A stretch of DNA of 64,000 nt from Lactiplantibacillus paraplantarum (GTDB lineage: Bacteria > Bacillota > Bacilli > Lactobacillales > Lactobacillaceae). Positions within the stretch are counted from its first letter, which is position 1. Each line of letters starts with the position of its first letter. The position numbers were made by a program, and so were the translations under genes. Of this stretch, positions 18,723 through 29,096 are shown piece after piece. Under the pieces are notes generated by a model. That model ran no database searches, was not told the DNA's origin, and saw only the letters and a list, made by a program, of their open reading frames with translations. The stretch is taken from positions 1,860,001 to 1,924,000 of the forward strand of contig NZ_CP032744.1 in NCBI RefSeq assembly GCF_003641145.1, in the 5' to 3' direction.

Positions 18723-19988
18723 TTAGGAAGCCTTTTGATCCGCTAAAACAAGTTCTGGTTCGGCATGATCCGCTACCGTTTCGCGGGTAATGATTACTTT
18801 CTTAACATCTTCGCGACTTGGAATATCATACATGATATCACGCATGGTGTCCTCGATAATTGAACGTAACCCCCGGGCACCCGTATTGCGGGCTAATGCT
18901 TCTTGAGCAATCGCTCGTAAGGCGTCGTCGTTAAAGTCCAATTCAGCACCATCCAAAGCAATCAGACGCTGATATTGCTTAACAAGCGCGTTCTTTGGTT
19001 CCGTTAAGATTCGAACCAAATCGTCTTCCGTTAAACGTTCGAGCGCGGTCAAGATTGGAAGACGCCCAATAAATTCAGGGATTAAGCCGAATTGCAAGAG
19101 GTCTTCTGGGACAACTTGTTGCATCAGACTCTTGGAATCATCCAAGACTGCATTTTTACCGTCCGTATCAGTTCCAAAGCCAATTGTCTTATCACCTAAA
19201 CGACGTTTGACGATGTCTTCAATTCCATCAAAGGCCCCACCAACGATGAATAAAATGTTGGTCGTGTCAATCTGAATAAACTCTTGTTGCGGATGCTTAC
19301 GCCCACCCTGCGGCGGCACATTGGCAATCGTGCCTTCCAAGATCTTCAAGAGTGCTTGTTGAACCCCTTCACCAGAAACATCCCGGGTGATAGAAACATT
19401 TTCACTCTTCTTAGCGATCTTATCAATTTCATCAATATAAATAATACCTTTTTCGGCACGTTCAACATCGTAATCCGCATTTTGCAATAACTTCAGTAAA
19501 ATGTTTTCAACGTCTTCACCCACATAACCGGCTTCGGTTAACGTCGTCGCATCTGCAATCGCAAATGGGACGTCTAAAATCCGGGCTAGGCTTTGTGCCA
19601 GGAAGGTCTTCCCAGAACCAGTAGGCCCAACTAAACTAATATTACTCTTTTGTAATTCCGGACCATCATCAGTCTCTTCATCGCTATCAGCCATAGCCTT
19701 AACCCGTTTGTAGTGGTTATAAACCGCAACTGAAAGGGTCCGCTTAGCTTCATTCTGACCGATCACATACTGGTCCAACTCGTCTACGATTTCTTTAGGC
19801 GTTGGAATATCTGTTAATTCATGCGTTTGTTCTTCACTAAACTCTTCATCGATAATTTCTTTACACAAATCGATACATTCATTACAGATATAAACGCCGG
19901 GGCCAGCCACGATCTTTTTAACTTGATCTTGTGATTTACCACAAAACGAGCAGTTCACAGGGCCGTTTGTCTCGGTATTCTCAAACAT
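18723..19988 (-). CDS. clpX: ATP-dependent Clp protease ATP-binding subunit ClpX
   Basis: AAA+ unfoldase feeding ClpP and remodelling complexes. 421 residues: N-terminal zinc-binding domain with CSFC (13-16) and CNEC (35-38), Walker A GPTGSGKT near residue 118, Walker [11 protein letters not shown] near residue 180, the ClpP-contact IGF loop (KTIGFGTD) near residue 260, and sensor 2 [10 protein letters not shown]. Complete. ATG at 19988 after GAGGTGAGAATGA. Gene order tig-clpX-engB is classical for Firmicutes. Confidence 0.97.
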   Translation of the reverse strand: MFENTETNGPVNCSFCGKSQDQVKKIVAGPGVYICNECIDLCKEIIDEEFSEEQTHELTDIPTPKEIVDELDQYVIGQNEAKRTLSVAVYNHYKRVKAMADSDEETDDGPELQKSNISLVGPTGSGKTFLAQSLARILDVPFAIADATTLTEAGYVGEDVENILLKLLQNADYDVERAEKGIIYIDEIDKIAKKSENVSITRDVSGEGVQQALLKILEGTIANVPPQGGRKHPQQEFIQIDTTNILFIVGGAFDGIEDIVKRRLGDKTIGFGTDTDGKNAVLDDSKSLMQQVVPEDLLQFGLIPEFIGRLPILTALERLTEDDLVRILTEPKNALVKQYQRLIALDGAELDFNDDALRAIAQEALARNTGARGLRSIIEDTMRDIMYDIPSREDVKKVIITRETVADHAEPELVLADQKAS

Positions 19989-20033
19989 TCATTCTCACCT
20001 CATCGATGTATTTACATGGATTAATCATAACAG

Positions 20034-20085
20034 AAAAACTAAGCTAAAACCAGCTTAGGCACTGTCTTCTACGTCCATTACTATA
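20034..20085 (-). promoter_or_regulatory. clpX promoter and leader hairpin
   Basis: An extended -10 TGTTATAGT lies on the minus strand at about 20088-20080, giving a start near 20073. Within the first 40 bases of the transcript CTAAGCT (20058-20052) pairs with AGCTTAG (20045-20039) and is followed by TTTTT (20038-20034). This looks like an intrinsic terminator or attenuator before the clpX coding region. Confidence 0.45.
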
Positions 20086-20210
20086 ACATGGACGAACCCA
20101 AACCCGAAATTATTTGTTCAAATGGGTCGTTGAAACCAAATAATCAGCAAACTAACTGGTAACAATCGTTCGTCATCACTTAATTAATCCTTGATTAGCT
20201 ACCGCTATGT

Positions 20211-20248
20211 AAAAAAAAGATTATGCCAGAATTAATCTGTCATAACCT
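20211..20248 (-). terminator. Terminator of tig
   Basis: Minus strand AGGTTATGACAGA / TCTGGCATAATCT stem with one wobble and a 5-base loop, followed by T8; 16 bases after the tig stop. Confidence 0.85.
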
Positions 20249-20264
20249 TTTACTTGCTTACTAA

Positions 20265-21587
20265 TTAATCTTTGTCGCTGTCATCTTTTTTGTCGTCTGC
20301 TTTAGCGTTTTGCTTAGCAGAATCAGCAATTAAGTCAACGGCTTGGCGAATTGCAATGTCATGTGACAACATATCATCAGTTAAAGCACCACGAACAGCG
20401 CTTTCTTCCAGGTTGTATTGACTAGCTAAATCCTTAACTTCAGCAGCAATTTCATCCTTAGATGGTTTGATGTTTTCAGCTTCAACAACCGCTTCTAAGA
20501 CTAAGTTAGTCTTAACCCGGCGTTCAGCATCAGCAGCAAATTGCTTGTGCAAGTCGTCTTCAGTAGTCCCTGTCAACTTGTAATAAGTCTTAGGATCGAT
20601 TCCTTGTTGTTGCATATTAGCCAAGTATTGGTCCATTTGACGATGAATATCGTCTTCCTTCATGGCATCAGGAATTGCTTGAATTTCGGCATTGTCGACA
20701 GCTTGGTTTAAAGCTTCATCTTCAATGGCATCATGAGCAGCAGATTCCTTTTGTTCTTTAAGTTCATCCTTGATCTTAGCTTTTAATTCTTCAAGTGTAT
20801 CAACGTCTTCGTCAACATCCTTGGCAAATTCATCATCTAATTCAGGGAGTTCCTTAGTCTTAACTTCGTGAACCGTAACCTTGAAAGTGGCTTCTTTATC
20901 TTGTAAATCTTCGGCTTGGTAATCCTTAGGGAAGGTTACCTTAACTTCAGTTTCGTCGCCAGCCTTAACACCAACTAATTGGTCTTCAAAACCAGGAATG
21001 AATGAGTTAGAACCTAATTCAAGTGAATAGTTTTCAGATTCGCCGCCTTCAAATGGTTCGCCATCAACGAATCCTTTAAAGTCGATGACCACCGTGTCAC
21101 CATTAGCGGCAGGTTGGTCTTCCTTCAAAACTAATTCAGCTTGCTTTTCACGCCGTGATTCTAATTCAGCGTCAACATCCTTAGCATAGACCCGCGTGTT
21201 TTGACGAGTGACACTAAGTTCTTTGTATTGGCCAAGCTTAACTTCTGGTTTAACCGTAACAACGGCTTTTAAAACCCATGGCTTGCCTTTTTCCATGCTG
21301 TCAACGTCGATTTGAGGTTGATCAACTGGTTCAATTTCAGTTTCCTTGATTGCTTCTTCATATGCCTCTGGGAGCACGATGTTTAAAGCATCTTGATAAA
21401 GGGCTTCTTCACCGTACATTTGATTGAAGATTTGACGTGGAACCTTACCCTTACGGAAACCAGGAACGTTTAAGTTCTTTTTAGTCCGTTGGAAGGCCTT
21501 ATCAATACCTTCACTAATTTTGTCAGCACCAATTTCGAATGTTAATTCGCCTTGGTTGCCTTCTTTCTTTTCCCACTTTGCAGCCAT
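20265..21587 (-). CDS. tig: Trigger factor (ribosome-associated chaperone)
   Basis: Peptidyl-prolyl isomerase and chaperone at the ribosomal exit tunnel. 440 residues: N-terminal ribosome-binding domain with FRKGKVPR (residues 44-51), a central FKBP-type domain (about 155-240; [21 protein letters not shown]), and a long helical C-terminal domain ending in a Lys/Asp-rich tail. ATG at 21587 after GGAGGGAATACA. It lies between tuf and clpX and has its own terminator. Confidence 0.97.
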   Translation of the reverse strand: MAAKWEKKEGNQGELTFEIGADKISEGIDKAFQRTKKNLNVPGFRKGKVPRQIFNQMYGEEALYQDALNIVLPEAYEEAIKETEIEPVDQPQIDVDSMEKGKPWVLKAVVTVKPEVKLGQYKELSVTRQNTRVYAKDVDAELESRREKQAELVLKEDQPAANGDTVVIDFKGFVDGEPFEGGESENYSLELGSNSFIPGFEDQLVGVKAGDETEVKVTFPKDYQAEDLQDKEATFKVTVHEVKTKELPELDDEFAKDVDEDVDTLEELKAKIKDELKEQKESAAHDAIEDEALNQAVDNAEIQAIPDAMKEDDIHRQMDQYLANMQQQGIDPKTYYKLTGTTEDDLHKQFAADAERRVKTNLVLEAVVEAENIKPSKDEIAAEVKDLASQYNLEESAVRGALTDDMLSHDIAIRQAVDLIADSAKQNAKADDKKDDSDKD

Positions 21588-21730
21588 TGTATTCCCTCCG
21601 AAACATTATAATTTCTACAATTCTAGTCAATTGCATACTTGTTAAGTTTAACCTATCGTTCCCGTAAAGTAAACCGAATTGGTTAAAAAAGCGCGTAAGC
21701 ACGCCATTGATTGTTAATTTCTTTAAAAAA

Positions 21731-21760
21731 AGCGACTTGGAAGAAGACTTCCAAGTCGCT
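21731..21760 (-). terminator. Terminator of tuf
   Basis: Perfect 13-bp stem AGCGACTTGGAAG / CTTCCAAGTCGCT with a 4-base loop and minus-strand T-run; 30 bases after the tuf stop. Confidence 0.9.
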
Positions 21761-21789
21761 TAGATCAATCAATGAAAATCAGTTAGAGA

Positions 21790-22977
21790 TTAGTCATCAA
21801 TTTCTGAAACAACACCGGCACCGACAGTATGACCACCTTCACGAACCGTGAACTTGGTACCCTTTTCGATGGCAGCTGGTTGAATCAATTCAACAGTGAA
21901 CGTTACGTTGTCACCAGGCATAACCATTTCAACGCCGTCTGGCAATTCAATAACACCAGTGATATCAGTGGTGTGGAAGTAGAATTGTGGACGATAGTTT
22001 GAGAAGAATGGCGTATGACGGCCACCTTCTTCTTTGCTCAAGATATAAACTTCACCCTTGAACTTCTTGTGGGTTTGGATCGAACCTGGCTTAGCCAAAA
22101 CTTGACCACGAACAACTTGTTCACGGTTAACACCACGTAATAACGCACCAATGTTATCCCCGGCTTCACCTAAGTCAAGAGTCTTACGGAACATTTCAAG
22201 ACCCGTAACAGTTGACTTAAGAACGTCTTCGTGTAAACCAACGATTTCAACTTCATCGCCGACCTTAACAGTCCCACGGTCAATACGACCAGAAGCAACA
22301 GTCCCACGACCAGTGATTGAGAAGACGTCTTCAACAGGCATCAAGAATGGCTTTTCAGTATCACGAACTGGAGTTGGGATGTATTCATCAACAACGTCCA
22401 TTAAGTGCATGATAACCTTTTCTTGTTCTGGGTCGCCTTCAAGAGCTTTAAGCGCTGAACCACGGATAACAGGAATATCGTCACCAGGAAAATCGTATTC
22501 TGAAAGTAATTCACGTACTTCCATTTCAACCAAGTCAACTAATTCGTCATCGTCAACAAGATCAGTCTTGTTTAAGAAGACAACGATATAGTCAACACCA
22601 ACTTGGCGAGCCAAGAGGATGTGTTCACGCGTTTGTGGCATAGGACCATCAGTTGCGGCAACAACTAAGATTGCACCGTCCATTTGAGCGGCACCAGTAA
22701 TCATGTTCTTAACGTAGTCAGCATGTCCTGGGGCATCGATATGAGCGTAATGACGCTTTTCAGTTTCGTATTCAACGTGGGCAGTGTTGATAGTAATACC
22801 ACGTTCACGTTCTTCCGGAGCAGCATCGATAGAAGCAAAGTCTTGTTCTTTAGCCAAGCCCTTAGATGCTAATACCTTAGTGATTGCAGCGGTCAAAGTA
22901 GTCTTCCCATGGTCAACGTGGCCAATAGTACCAATGTTTACATGGGGTTTTGTTCTTTCATAATGTTCTTTTGCCAT
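21790..22977 (-). CDS. tuf: Elongation factor Tu
   Basis: GTPase delivering aminoacyl-tRNA to the ribosome. 395 residues from the ATG at 22977 ([16 protein letters not shown]), preceded by a consensus AGGAGG; the 15 upstream codons in frame are not coding. G1 GHVDHGKTT, effector [13 protein letters not shown]3 [13 protein letters not shown]4 NKTDLVDD, followed by beta-barrel domains 2 and 3. Codon use is strongly biased, as expected for one of the most expressed genes. It is monocistronic here, away from str/rps operons, as in other lactobacilli. Confidence 0.98.
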   Translation of the reverse strand: MAKEHYERTKPHVNIGTIGHVDHGKTTLTAAITKVLASKGLAKEQDFASIDAAPEERERGITINTAHVEYETEKRHYAHIDAPGHADYVKNMITGAAQMDGAILVVAATDGPMPQTREHILLARQVGVDYIVVFLNKTDLVDDDELVDLVEMEVRELLSEYDFPGDDIPVIRGSALKALEGDPEQEKVIMHLMDVVDEYIPTPVRDTEKPFLMPVEDVFSITGRGTVASGRIDRGTVKVGDEVEIVGLHEDVLKSTVTGLEMFRKTLDLGEAGDNIGALLRGVNREQVVRGQVLAKPGSIQTHKKFKGEVYILSKEEGGRHTPFFSNYRPQFYFHTTDITGVIELPDGVEMVMPGDNVTFTVELIQPAAIEKGTKFTVREGGHTVGAGVVSEIDD

Positions 22978-23109
22978 TAATGAAACCTCCTGTGATTTTC
23001 GCAAGAATAGTGCCGAGGCCAAAATGGTCTCAACAATTCTTTAGTTAGTATTATACTACATCCTAGTGAAAAGGCCAAATCGCGCACCCATCACTGAGAA
23101 TCCTTAAAT

Positions 23110-23138
23110 ATTATATATAGCCTAATCTGATTTGTAAA
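23110..23138 (-). promoter_or_regulatory. tuf promoter
   Basis: TTTACA and perfect TATAAT on the minus strand (23138-23133 and 23115-23110), 17 bases apart, with AT-rich upstream sequence resembling an UP element. Leader about 125 bases. Confidence 0.75.
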
Positions 23139-23191
23139 CAGATATTATTCAAAAAATTGATTTTTTGTTAGGAAATTCTTATTAAACACGC

Positions 23192-24106
23192 TTACTGCTG
23201 TAAATCAAGACTAAATTGCTGAATTTTTTGTTGAATTTTCATCATTTTTTCTATTTCTGCTCCCGTGACGGTCACCGCCTGTCCCGTCTGTTGCCAGATT
23301 AAAACATCGATCCACGCCGCTGGATCAGTAATAACTACTTTGGCTTGCGGATATAAATACATTAATTGCAATTGTAAAAGTTCCCGTAAGTTTTCATATA
23401 GAAAAACATCTTGATTGCCGAGGCGCGCTTTCAAAACTCGATAAACCGCCATACTAGTCTCATCCTGACCAAAGACTGATAGTTTCGCTGGACACAATGT
23501 TAGCATTTCATCGTTGAGTAGCCATTGCATCTTAACCATTTCTGGCACGCGTAAATTATATAGCGTATAAAGAACCTCAACCCGCGTTAAAGGGTGCAAA
23601 AATGGATCCACTAATAGAAATTTAGCGGCCGTTAAGTAACGTTGGTACGTCAAATGATGGGCTGCTTGTAAACTATCGGCATGCTGCCGCGCCGGCTGAT
23701 CGGATAGATGATAGAAATGCCGCATCGTTGTCGTTAAAGTCGTTGCAACCGTCTGTTCAGCATTAGTCTCCGCTGCAGCTAGGGTGGCAAGCATCGTTTT
23801 TGTCCAACCACTTGATTTACGGGCCATGATCACGATGCGAGCCATAATGAAATCATGATTCGCAATGAGCGCCGTTATATAGAGTTCCGCAGCCCCATCG
23901 GTTGCTAAATACTGTGCTTCAAATTCACTCGCATAACTAGCAGCGGCCACGTATTGTTGATCCGCGACCAATGCTTGTACCAAATGATAATTGATTGGTG
24001 CCGTTTGTTGAGTTTGATAAACCTGCTCCCACAAACTGGCGGCCTTAGACCACTCCTGAGCTTGGCTGGCTCGCTCGGCTGCTAATTGTGTTTCAGATAC
24101 CGTCAC
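23192..24106 (-). CDS. Hypothetical TPR-like protein
   Basis: 304-residue soluble protein with helix-turn-helix repeats at its N-terminus that look like tetratricopeptide repeats (EWSKAASLWEQVYQTQQTAP, QYVAAASYASEFEAQYL). No signal peptide, membrane span or catalytic motif. GTG start at 24106 after GAGGGG. It sits downstream of rnjB's terminator, so is likely a separate transcript. Probably a protein-protein interaction scaffold; partner unknown. Confidence 0.75.
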   Translation of the reverse strand: MTVSETQLAAERASQAQEWSKAASLWEQVYQTQQTAPINYHLVQALVADQQYVAAASYASEFEAQYLATDGAAELYITALIANHDFIMARIVIMARKSSGWTKTMLATLAAAETNAEQTVATTLTTTMRHFYHLSDQPARQHADSLQAAHHLTYQRYLTAAKFLLVDPFLHPLTRVEVLYTLYNLRVPEMVKMQWLLNDEMLTLCPAKLSVFGQDETSMAVYRVLKARLGNQDVFLYENLRELLQLQLMYLYPQAKVVITDPAAWIDVLIWQQTGQAVTVTGAEIEKMMKIQQKIQQFSLDLQQ

Positions 24107-24133
24107 TTGATTTCGCCCCTCTTCATTGCTACT

Positions 24134-24164
24134 AAAAAAGTCGGAAGCAACTTCCGACTTTTTT
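24134..24164 (-). terminator. Terminator of the dapA-rnjB operon
   Basis: Perfect 14-bp stem AAAAAAGTCGGAAG / CTTCCGACTTTTTT with a CAA loop, 5 bases after the rnjB stop. Confidence 0.9.
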
Positions 24165-24168
24165 ATGA

Positions 24169-25893
24169 TTAAGCTTTAGCGTCACTTTCAGCTGGTGTGG
24201 CTGGTTTAGCCTTCTTAGTCCGACGATGGTGCTGATTAACTTCCATAATGACTGGTAAGATAACTGGATGCCGCTTTGTTTGATCCCATAAATAATGGTT
24301 CAACTTTTCACGCACCGCTTGTTTGAGGTGACCCCAGTCAAACTCTTTGTTATCCAGATTTTCCTGCACCGTTGTTTTAACCAGCTCAGCGCTTTCCTGC
24401 ATTAAGTCTTTACTCGTCTTGACATAAACAAAACCACGCGAGGTAATCTTTGGTGTTGCGATAATCTTCTTCTTCTTCCGATCAATCGTGACAACCGCCA
24501 CAAAAATACCGTCTTCTGACAAGATTTTACGATCACGTAAGACAATGTTACCGATATCACCAACACCGATACCATCAATCATCGTATCACCAACTTCAAC
24601 GGAGCCGGCTAAATGCATGGTATCCCCATCATAAAGTAATTGGTCCCCTTTAGCTGCGATCAAGACATGGTCATCTGGAATCCCAACTTCGCGGGCAAAG
24701 TCAGCATGCGCATCCAACAGTCGGTATTCGCCCTGAATGGGAATAAAGTACTGTGGCTTCATCATATTGATCATTAATTGTAAGTCCCGTTTGGCAGCAT
24801 GGCCCGACGAATTCATTTCATCCGCAATTGCTTTGACGTCCGCGTCAGCGCGATAAATCATATCACGTGTCTTCGCGACCACGGTTTCCATCGAATGCGA
24901 TGGCGTCGTTGTAATAAAGACTAAGTCACCTTTCTCGATATTAACCTTGCTCTCCTGCTTATTTGCCATCCGCTGTAGCGCCTTGATGGGTTCACCCATC
25001 CGGCCCGTCTGCAAGATAACCACTTGTTCAGGCTTAAGCTTGTCAATTGACTGCAAAGGAACAACGACATTTTCAGGCATGTGTAACTTACCCAGGTCAA
25101 TAGCCGTCTTGACGATGCTCTCGACATCACCAGGCATCAGAGCAACTTTTCGATCCGACTTCGAGGCGGCATCCAAAACCTGCTGAATGCGCAAAATATT
25201 GGAAGCTACCGATGCCACAATAATCCGGCCAGGATGATACTTAAAAGTCTCTAGAACATAAGCCGCAATTTCACGCTCACTTACAGGCTGTTCGTAATTT
25301 TCAGCATTGGCCGAATCACTAAGCAGTGCCAAGACACCCTTTGAACCAATCTCTGCTAAGCGTGCAAAATCAGTCTGGTAGTCTCCTGCCGCAGTTGGAT
25401 CAAACTTAAAGTCACCCGTATAGACGACCTCACCAGCACTGGTTTGTAACACGATTCCCATTGAGTCAGGAATTGAATGGGTCGTCCGGAAAAACGAAAC
25501 CGTCACTGAACCAAAATCAATTTCGGTCTTCTCGTTAATCACGTGAAAATCATTAAAGTTTTTAGCCTTGGGATCCTTTTGCAATTGAATCTTAGCAAGT
25601 TCAATCGTCAATTCTGAGCCGAATACGGGCACGTTAAACTCATTTAAAAAGTATGGTAACGCACCAATAGCGTCAGCATGGCCGTGAGTTAAGAAGACTC
25701 CGACGATTCGATCAGCATTTTCCCGCAAATAACTGAAATCTGGAATCACAATATCAATTCCTAATAATTCGTTTTCCGGGTACTTTAGCCCACAATCTAA
25801 AATATAAATATCGCCATCGACTTCGACAGCATACATGTTTTTACCGTTTTCACGGACCCCGCCAAACGGGGTAATTTGAATTTTACTACTCAA
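24169..25893 (-). CDS. rnjB: Ribonuclease J2
   Basis: Beta-CASP metallo-beta-lactamase RNase, 574 residues, paralogous to the protein at 59154-60830. The first metal motif reads THGHADAIGALPY (residues 69-81), with Ala75 replacing the last His of HxHxDH. This is the hallmark of J2, which has low intrinsic activity and acts in a complex with J1. Other regions (TTHSIPDSMG, LLSDSANAE, SSGHAAKRD, IPIQGEY) are intact, with a Lys/Ala-rich tail. The dapA-rnjB pairing also occurs in Bacillus (dapA-ymfA), supporting the paralogue assignment. Confidence 0.9.
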   Translation of the reverse strand: MSSKIQITPFGGVRENGKNMYAVEVDGDIYILDCGLKYPENELLGIDIVIPDFSYLRENADRIVGVFLTHGHADAIGALPYFLNEFNVPVFGSELTIELAKIQLQKDPKAKNFNDFHVINEKTEIDFGSVTVSFFRTTHSIPDSMGIVLQTSAGEVVYTGDFKFDPTAAGDYQTDFARLAEIGSKGVLALLSDSANAENYEQPVSEREIAAYVLETFKYHPGRIIVASVASNILRIQQVLDAASKSDRKVALMPGDVESIVKTAIDLGKLHMPENVVVPLQSIDKLKPEQVVILQTGRMGEPIKALQRMANKQESKVNIEKGDLVFITTTPSHSMETVVAKTRDMIYRADADVKAIADEMNSSGHAAKRDLQLMINMMKPQYFIPIQGEYRLLDAHADFAREVGIPDDHVLIAAKGDQLLYDGDTMHLAGSVEVGDTMIDGIGVGDIGNIVLRDRKILSEDGIFVAVVTIDRKKKKIIATPKITSRGFVYVKTSKDLMQESAELVKTTVQENLDNKEFDWGHLKQAVREKLNHYLWDQTKRHPVILPVIMEVNQHHRRTKKAKPATPAESDAKA

Positions 25894-25912
25894 TTATTTC
25901 ACCTTGATTCTT

Positions 25913-26785
25913 CTAAATGTTTAATGTTTGAAAAAGTTGTGTTGTCTGCTCAGTACTTAGCGGCAAAATCGGTAACCGTGGATTACCAACAGGTTGCCCT
26001 AAATGATTCAATGCCGCCTTGACGGGCGCTGGTGATGGTGCGCTGAATAATGCACTCATCTTCGGCGTTAAATCGCGTTGATACTTTGCCGCCATCGCAA
26101 TATCGCCTTGATCAATGGCGCTGAACATCGCCGTCATTTCGTCACCATAAATATGACTAGCCACTGAAATAACACCTGCGCCACCAATTTCCTTAGCAGC
26201 TAAGCTTTGTGCGTCTTCACCCGTGTAAACCAAAAAGTCAGCTGGTGCATTCTCAACAATGGCACCAAATTCTTCCATCGTCGCACACTGCTTAATTCCA
26301 ATAATATTCGGATGCTGTGCTAGCGTTAATACCGTTGACACATCCATTTTCACAACGACTCGGCCTGGAATATTATAGATAATTACCGGTAAGCCACCCT
26401 GATCAGCAACTGCTGTAAAGTGCGCAATCATCCCAGCTTGGTCCGGCTTGTTGTAATAAGGAACAACCACTAAAGCGGCCTCAATTCCCTTGATCTGACT
26501 AACCTTCTTAGTAAACGCAATCGTGGCAGCAGTACTATTAGAACCAGTTCCAGCAACGATTGGAACCCGACCATCAACGATGTCAGCAGCTTTCTTCAAT
26601 AAAGTTAACTTTTCATCTTCTGTTAACGTCGGTGCTTCACCAGTGGTGCCACCCACCAAAATTCCTTGTGTGCCATGTGCTAATAAATGTTCAATCAAAC
26701 TCGCTAACCGCTTTTCATCCAATTGTTGGTGATCATCGAAAGGGGTCACCATTGCGGTCATTAAATCAACGTTTGCAAAGTTCAT
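25913..26785 (-). CDS. dapA: 4-hydroxy-tetrahydrodipicolinate synthase
   Basis: Condenses pyruvate with aspartate semialdehyde, the committed step to diaminopimelate and lysine. 290-residue TIM barrel with GTTGEAPTLTEDE near residue 45, catalytic Tyr in IIYNIPGR near residue 137 and Schiff-base Lys in IIGIKQ near residue 164, then GAGVISV. ATG at 26785 after GGAG. rnjB follows after 19 bases. Needed for meso-DAP in the cell wall. No lysine riboswitch is visible in the short upstream gap. Confidence 0.95.
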   Translation of the reverse strand: MNFANVDLMTAMVTPFDDHQQLDEKRLASLIEHLLAHGTQGILVGGTTGEAPTLTEDEKLTLLKKAADIVDGRVPIVAGTGSNSTAATIAFTKKVSQIKGIEAALVVVPYYNKPDQAGMIAHFTAVADQGGLPVIIYNIPGRVVVKMDVSTVLTLAQHPNIIGIKQCATMEEFGAIVENAPADFLVYTGEDAQSLAAKEIGGAGVISVASHIYGDEMTAMFSAIDQGDIAMAAKYQRDLTPKMSALFSAPSPAPVKAALNHLGQPVGNPRLPILPLSTEQTTQLFQTLNI

Positions 26786-26903
26786 GATCTAAAAACTCCT
26801 CTATTAAAATTTACAAGTACCAGCGTACCTGTTCCGATTAAGTAACTCTCCCCAGTTTACCACATTTTAAAGTAAAGCAATAGTTAGACCATTCTTAGAC
26901 AAT

Positions 26904-28106
26904 TTAATGAGCGCGTTGATGCCTAAAATAAATCAGCCATAAACCTAGCGCCATAAGCTGTAAGCCAGCAGTGACTAAAAAGATGGGTTGATACCCCCAC
27001 CAGTTGGCAACTAGTACGGCCAAGCCTGGGCCGACGACGTTACCACACGCTTGTGCTGACTGGTTCAAACTGAAAACACGACCAAAAGCAGCGTGCGGAA
27101 CGTGTTCAACGGTCATCACTTGAAGCGCCGGTAATAGTGCCGCATCCGCAACACCGAGTAGTAACCGTAGAACGACCAGCTGAGCCATCTGGTGAACCAT
27201 ACTGGTTAATAGTAAGTCAACGATTGCTAACGTCAAAAAAATAAGCAGACAACGATTCGCACCTAACCGATCTAAAATACGGCCAACCCGATTAGCCATT
27301 AGAATGGTAGCGATTCCCGGTGCAGCAGCTACTACCCCGGTCATCCAAACGATTGTTTGTGTCGATGCTTGGGGAGCCAAGTCCCCAACTAATAAACTTA
27401 ACAGTGGCGTCACCGCGTTTGTCGTTGCTTGCACAACTAATAACGATGTTAATAAAGCAATGACAAAGTTTCCACCTAATTGTTGTAAAACTGGCCGTAA
27501 TGGTAGTAGTTCAGCCCGACTAACGGGCATCACTGTCTCCTGCACACCCCACCATGTCATGACAAATACTAGGGCCATCAAGCCGCTGGTTACCATAAAA
27601 GCTCCCCGGTAACCTACTGTATTAGCAAGAACACTGCCTAATAACGGTCCCATCAATGTGCCACTAATACTGCCCGTCACTAACCTACTTAACCACTGTC
27701 CACGCCGTTCAGCCGGTGCTGTAACTGAGATCAGCGCATTGGCGTTATTGATATAGCCCGAAAAGGCCCCCTGAGCCGCTCGCAAAATTAACAGCACCGC
27801 TACGTTAGGGGCCAAGCCTACCCCTAAGATCGTCAGTGTCATCATGCCAGCTGCGCGTAGACACATCAATTTACGTCCCTTTTGATCAGCTAACCGCCCC
27901 CACAATGGTGCGACCAGCGCTTTACAAGCATAAGTAATCGCAAAAGCAGCCGCACCTAAAAAATTCAACTGATTCGTAGTGTAGTCTCCCAAAGTCTGAA
28001 TATATAACACAATAAATGGTAACGTCATCGCATTACCCAAATCTGTAATCAAACTGCCAAACCATAGAACCCGAAAATTACGGGTCAACCTTACCGTCGC
28101 TTCCAT
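26904..28106 (-). CDS. MFS family exporter
   Basis: 400-residue major facilitator with 12 predicted hydrophobic segments. The loop 2-3 motif A-like sequence is GRLADQKGRKLMCLR (residues 71-85), and a motif C-like stretch (GSISGTLMGPLLGS) near residue 146 is typical of drug/proton antiporters. Ends in a basic cytoplasmic tail. ATG at 28106 after TTGAGGGG. Substrate not predictable. It lies between dapA and rpsO as a single gene. Confidence 0.88.
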   Translation of the reverse strand: MEATVRLTRNFRVLWFGSLITDLGNAMTLPFIVLYIQTLGDYTTNQLNFLGAAAFAITYACKALVAPLWGRLADQKGRKLMCLRAAGMMTLTILGVGLAPNVAVLLILRAAQGAFSGYINNANALISVTAPAERRGQWLSRLVTGSISGTLMGPLLGSVLANTVGYRGAFMVTSGLMALVFVMTWWGVQETVMPVSRAELLPLRPVLQQLGGNFVIALLTSLLVVQATTNAVTPLLSLLVGDLAPQASTQTIVWMTGVVAAAPGIATILMANRVGRILDRLGANRCLLIFLTLAIVDLLLTSMVHQMAQLVVLRLLLGVADAALLPALQVMTVEHVPHAAFGRVFSLNQSAQACGNVVGPGLAVLVANWWGYQPIFLVTAGLQLMALGLWLIYFRHQRAH

Positions 28107-28199
28107 GAAATCCCCTCAATCACTTTTGAATAAGCAAAAGTATACCGAACGGTTGTTTGGGATTGATAAAGTTTATGTATTGTTTCTGTAATTTTTCGA

Positions 28200-28230
28200 A
28201 CAAAAAAAGAACCACCCGTAGGCAGTTCCC
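28200..28230 (-). terminator. Terminator of rpsO
   Basis: Minus strand GAACTGCC - TACG - GGTGGTTC stem with two G-U pairs, followed by T7; 12 bases after the rpsO stop. Confidence 0.8.
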
Positions 28231-28242
28231 ATAATCTTAATA

Positions 28243-28512
28243 TTAACGACGAAGACCAAGACTTTGGATTAAGTCACGGTAACGGTTAACGTCTTCTTTA
28301 CGAAGGTAAGCTAACAAGTTACGACGGTGACCAATTTTCTTCATCAACCCACGTTGTGAATGAAAATCCTTCTTGTGAACCCGTAAATGTTCGTTTAATT
28401 CGTTGATGTCTTCCGTTAAAACTGCAACTTGGACTTCAACAGAACCAGTATCGCCTTCGTGACGAGCATACTTGTTAATAAGCTCCGTCTTCTTTTCGCG
28501 TGAAATTGCCAT
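28243..28512 (-). CDS. rpsO: 30S ribosomal protein S15
   Basis: Primary 16S rRNA binding protein of the small-subunit platform. 89 residues from the ATG at 28512 ([20 protein letters not shown]), with the conserved core [20 protein letters not shown] and RRNLLAYLR. The RBS is AAGGTGG. The 29 codons of open frame upstream are leader sequence, which in other bacteria contains the S15 autoregulatory structure; I cannot confirm one here. Confidence 0.97.
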   Translation of the reverse strand: MAISREKKTELINKYARHEGDTGSVEVQVAVLTEDINELNEHLRVHKKDFHSQRGLMKKIGHRRNLLAYLRKEDVNRYRDLIQSLGLRR

Positions 28513-28676
28513 GTGTTTCAACCACCTTTCAAATAATTGCCCTAAACTGAGTAAATCGTTGGTGGTGCACGAAAAACTAAGTAAAGGGTTGCTGAACACT
28601 TGATATAGTCTAGCAAACTAAGGACTAAAAAGCAAGTTTGAATACATATCAAGATAAATTACTTTACACATAACGG

Positions 28677-28705
28677 TTGCATTCAGGCCGGGGCTTATGT
28701 ATAAT
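28677..28705 (+). promoter_or_regulatory. rpsT promoter
   Basis: TTGCAT and perfect TATAAT with a 17-base spacer. The start falls near 28712, giving a leader under 30 bases. Confidence 0.75.
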
Positions 28706-28739
28706 AGCATTTGTTGAAAAAATGATGGAGGTGAATCTG

Positions 28740-28994
28740 ATGCCAATTATCAAATCCGCTATTGAACGCGTGAAAACAAACAATAAAGCAAACGTCCGTA
28801 ACACCGCCCAAATGAGTGCGATGCGGACTGCTGTTAAAAAATTTGAAGCTGCTAAAACTGCTGGTGCCGACAACGTCGACGATTTATACTTAGCAGCAAC
28901 TAGCGCAGTTGACAAGGCTGCTTCTAAAGGTCTTATCAAGCGCAACAAAGCTGCCCGTGACAAGTCACGAATGGCCGCACGTTACGCTAAATAA
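28740..28994 (+). CDS. rpsT: 30S ribosomal protein S20
   Basis: 84-residue helical ribosomal protein that binds 16S rRNA early in assembly. From the ATG at 28740 ([20 protein letters not shown]) after GGAGGTGA; the upstream in-frame ATG at 28677 lies inside the promoter. The lysine/alanine-rich C-terminus ([20 protein letters not shown]) is typical. It diverges from rpsO and stands downstream of holA on the opposite strand. Confidence 0.97.
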   Translation: MPIIKSAIERVKTNNKANVRNTAQMSAMRTAVKKFEAAKTAGADNVDDLYLAATSAVDKAASKGLIKRNKAARDKSRMAARYAK

Positions 28995-29048
28995 GCTAAT
29001 TTTACGCCCGAGCATTGCGACGGCGTTTTTTTGTACCTTCAGCCAAAT

Positions 29049-29096
29049 AAAAGATAGACTGCCAAGATTTAAAAAATCTTGGTAGTCTATCTTTTT
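29049..29096. terminator. Bidirectional terminator between rpsT and holA
   Basis: About 20-bp stem AAAAGATAGACTGCCAAGAT with its complement after a short A-rich loop, one wobble, T-runs on both strands. A smaller ACGCC/GGCGT hairpin with T7 just after rpsT (about 29006-29034) may be the primary rpsT terminator. Confidence 0.85.

Noticed and set aside
22151-22591. 146-codon plus-strand frame opposite tuf
   Set aside because: Antisense shadow of a highly codon-biased gene, with no RBS or recognisable domain.
26786-26903. Lysine riboswitch or T-box upstream of dapA
   Set aside because: The gap is about 118 bases and no conserved T-box or L-box elements are visible.
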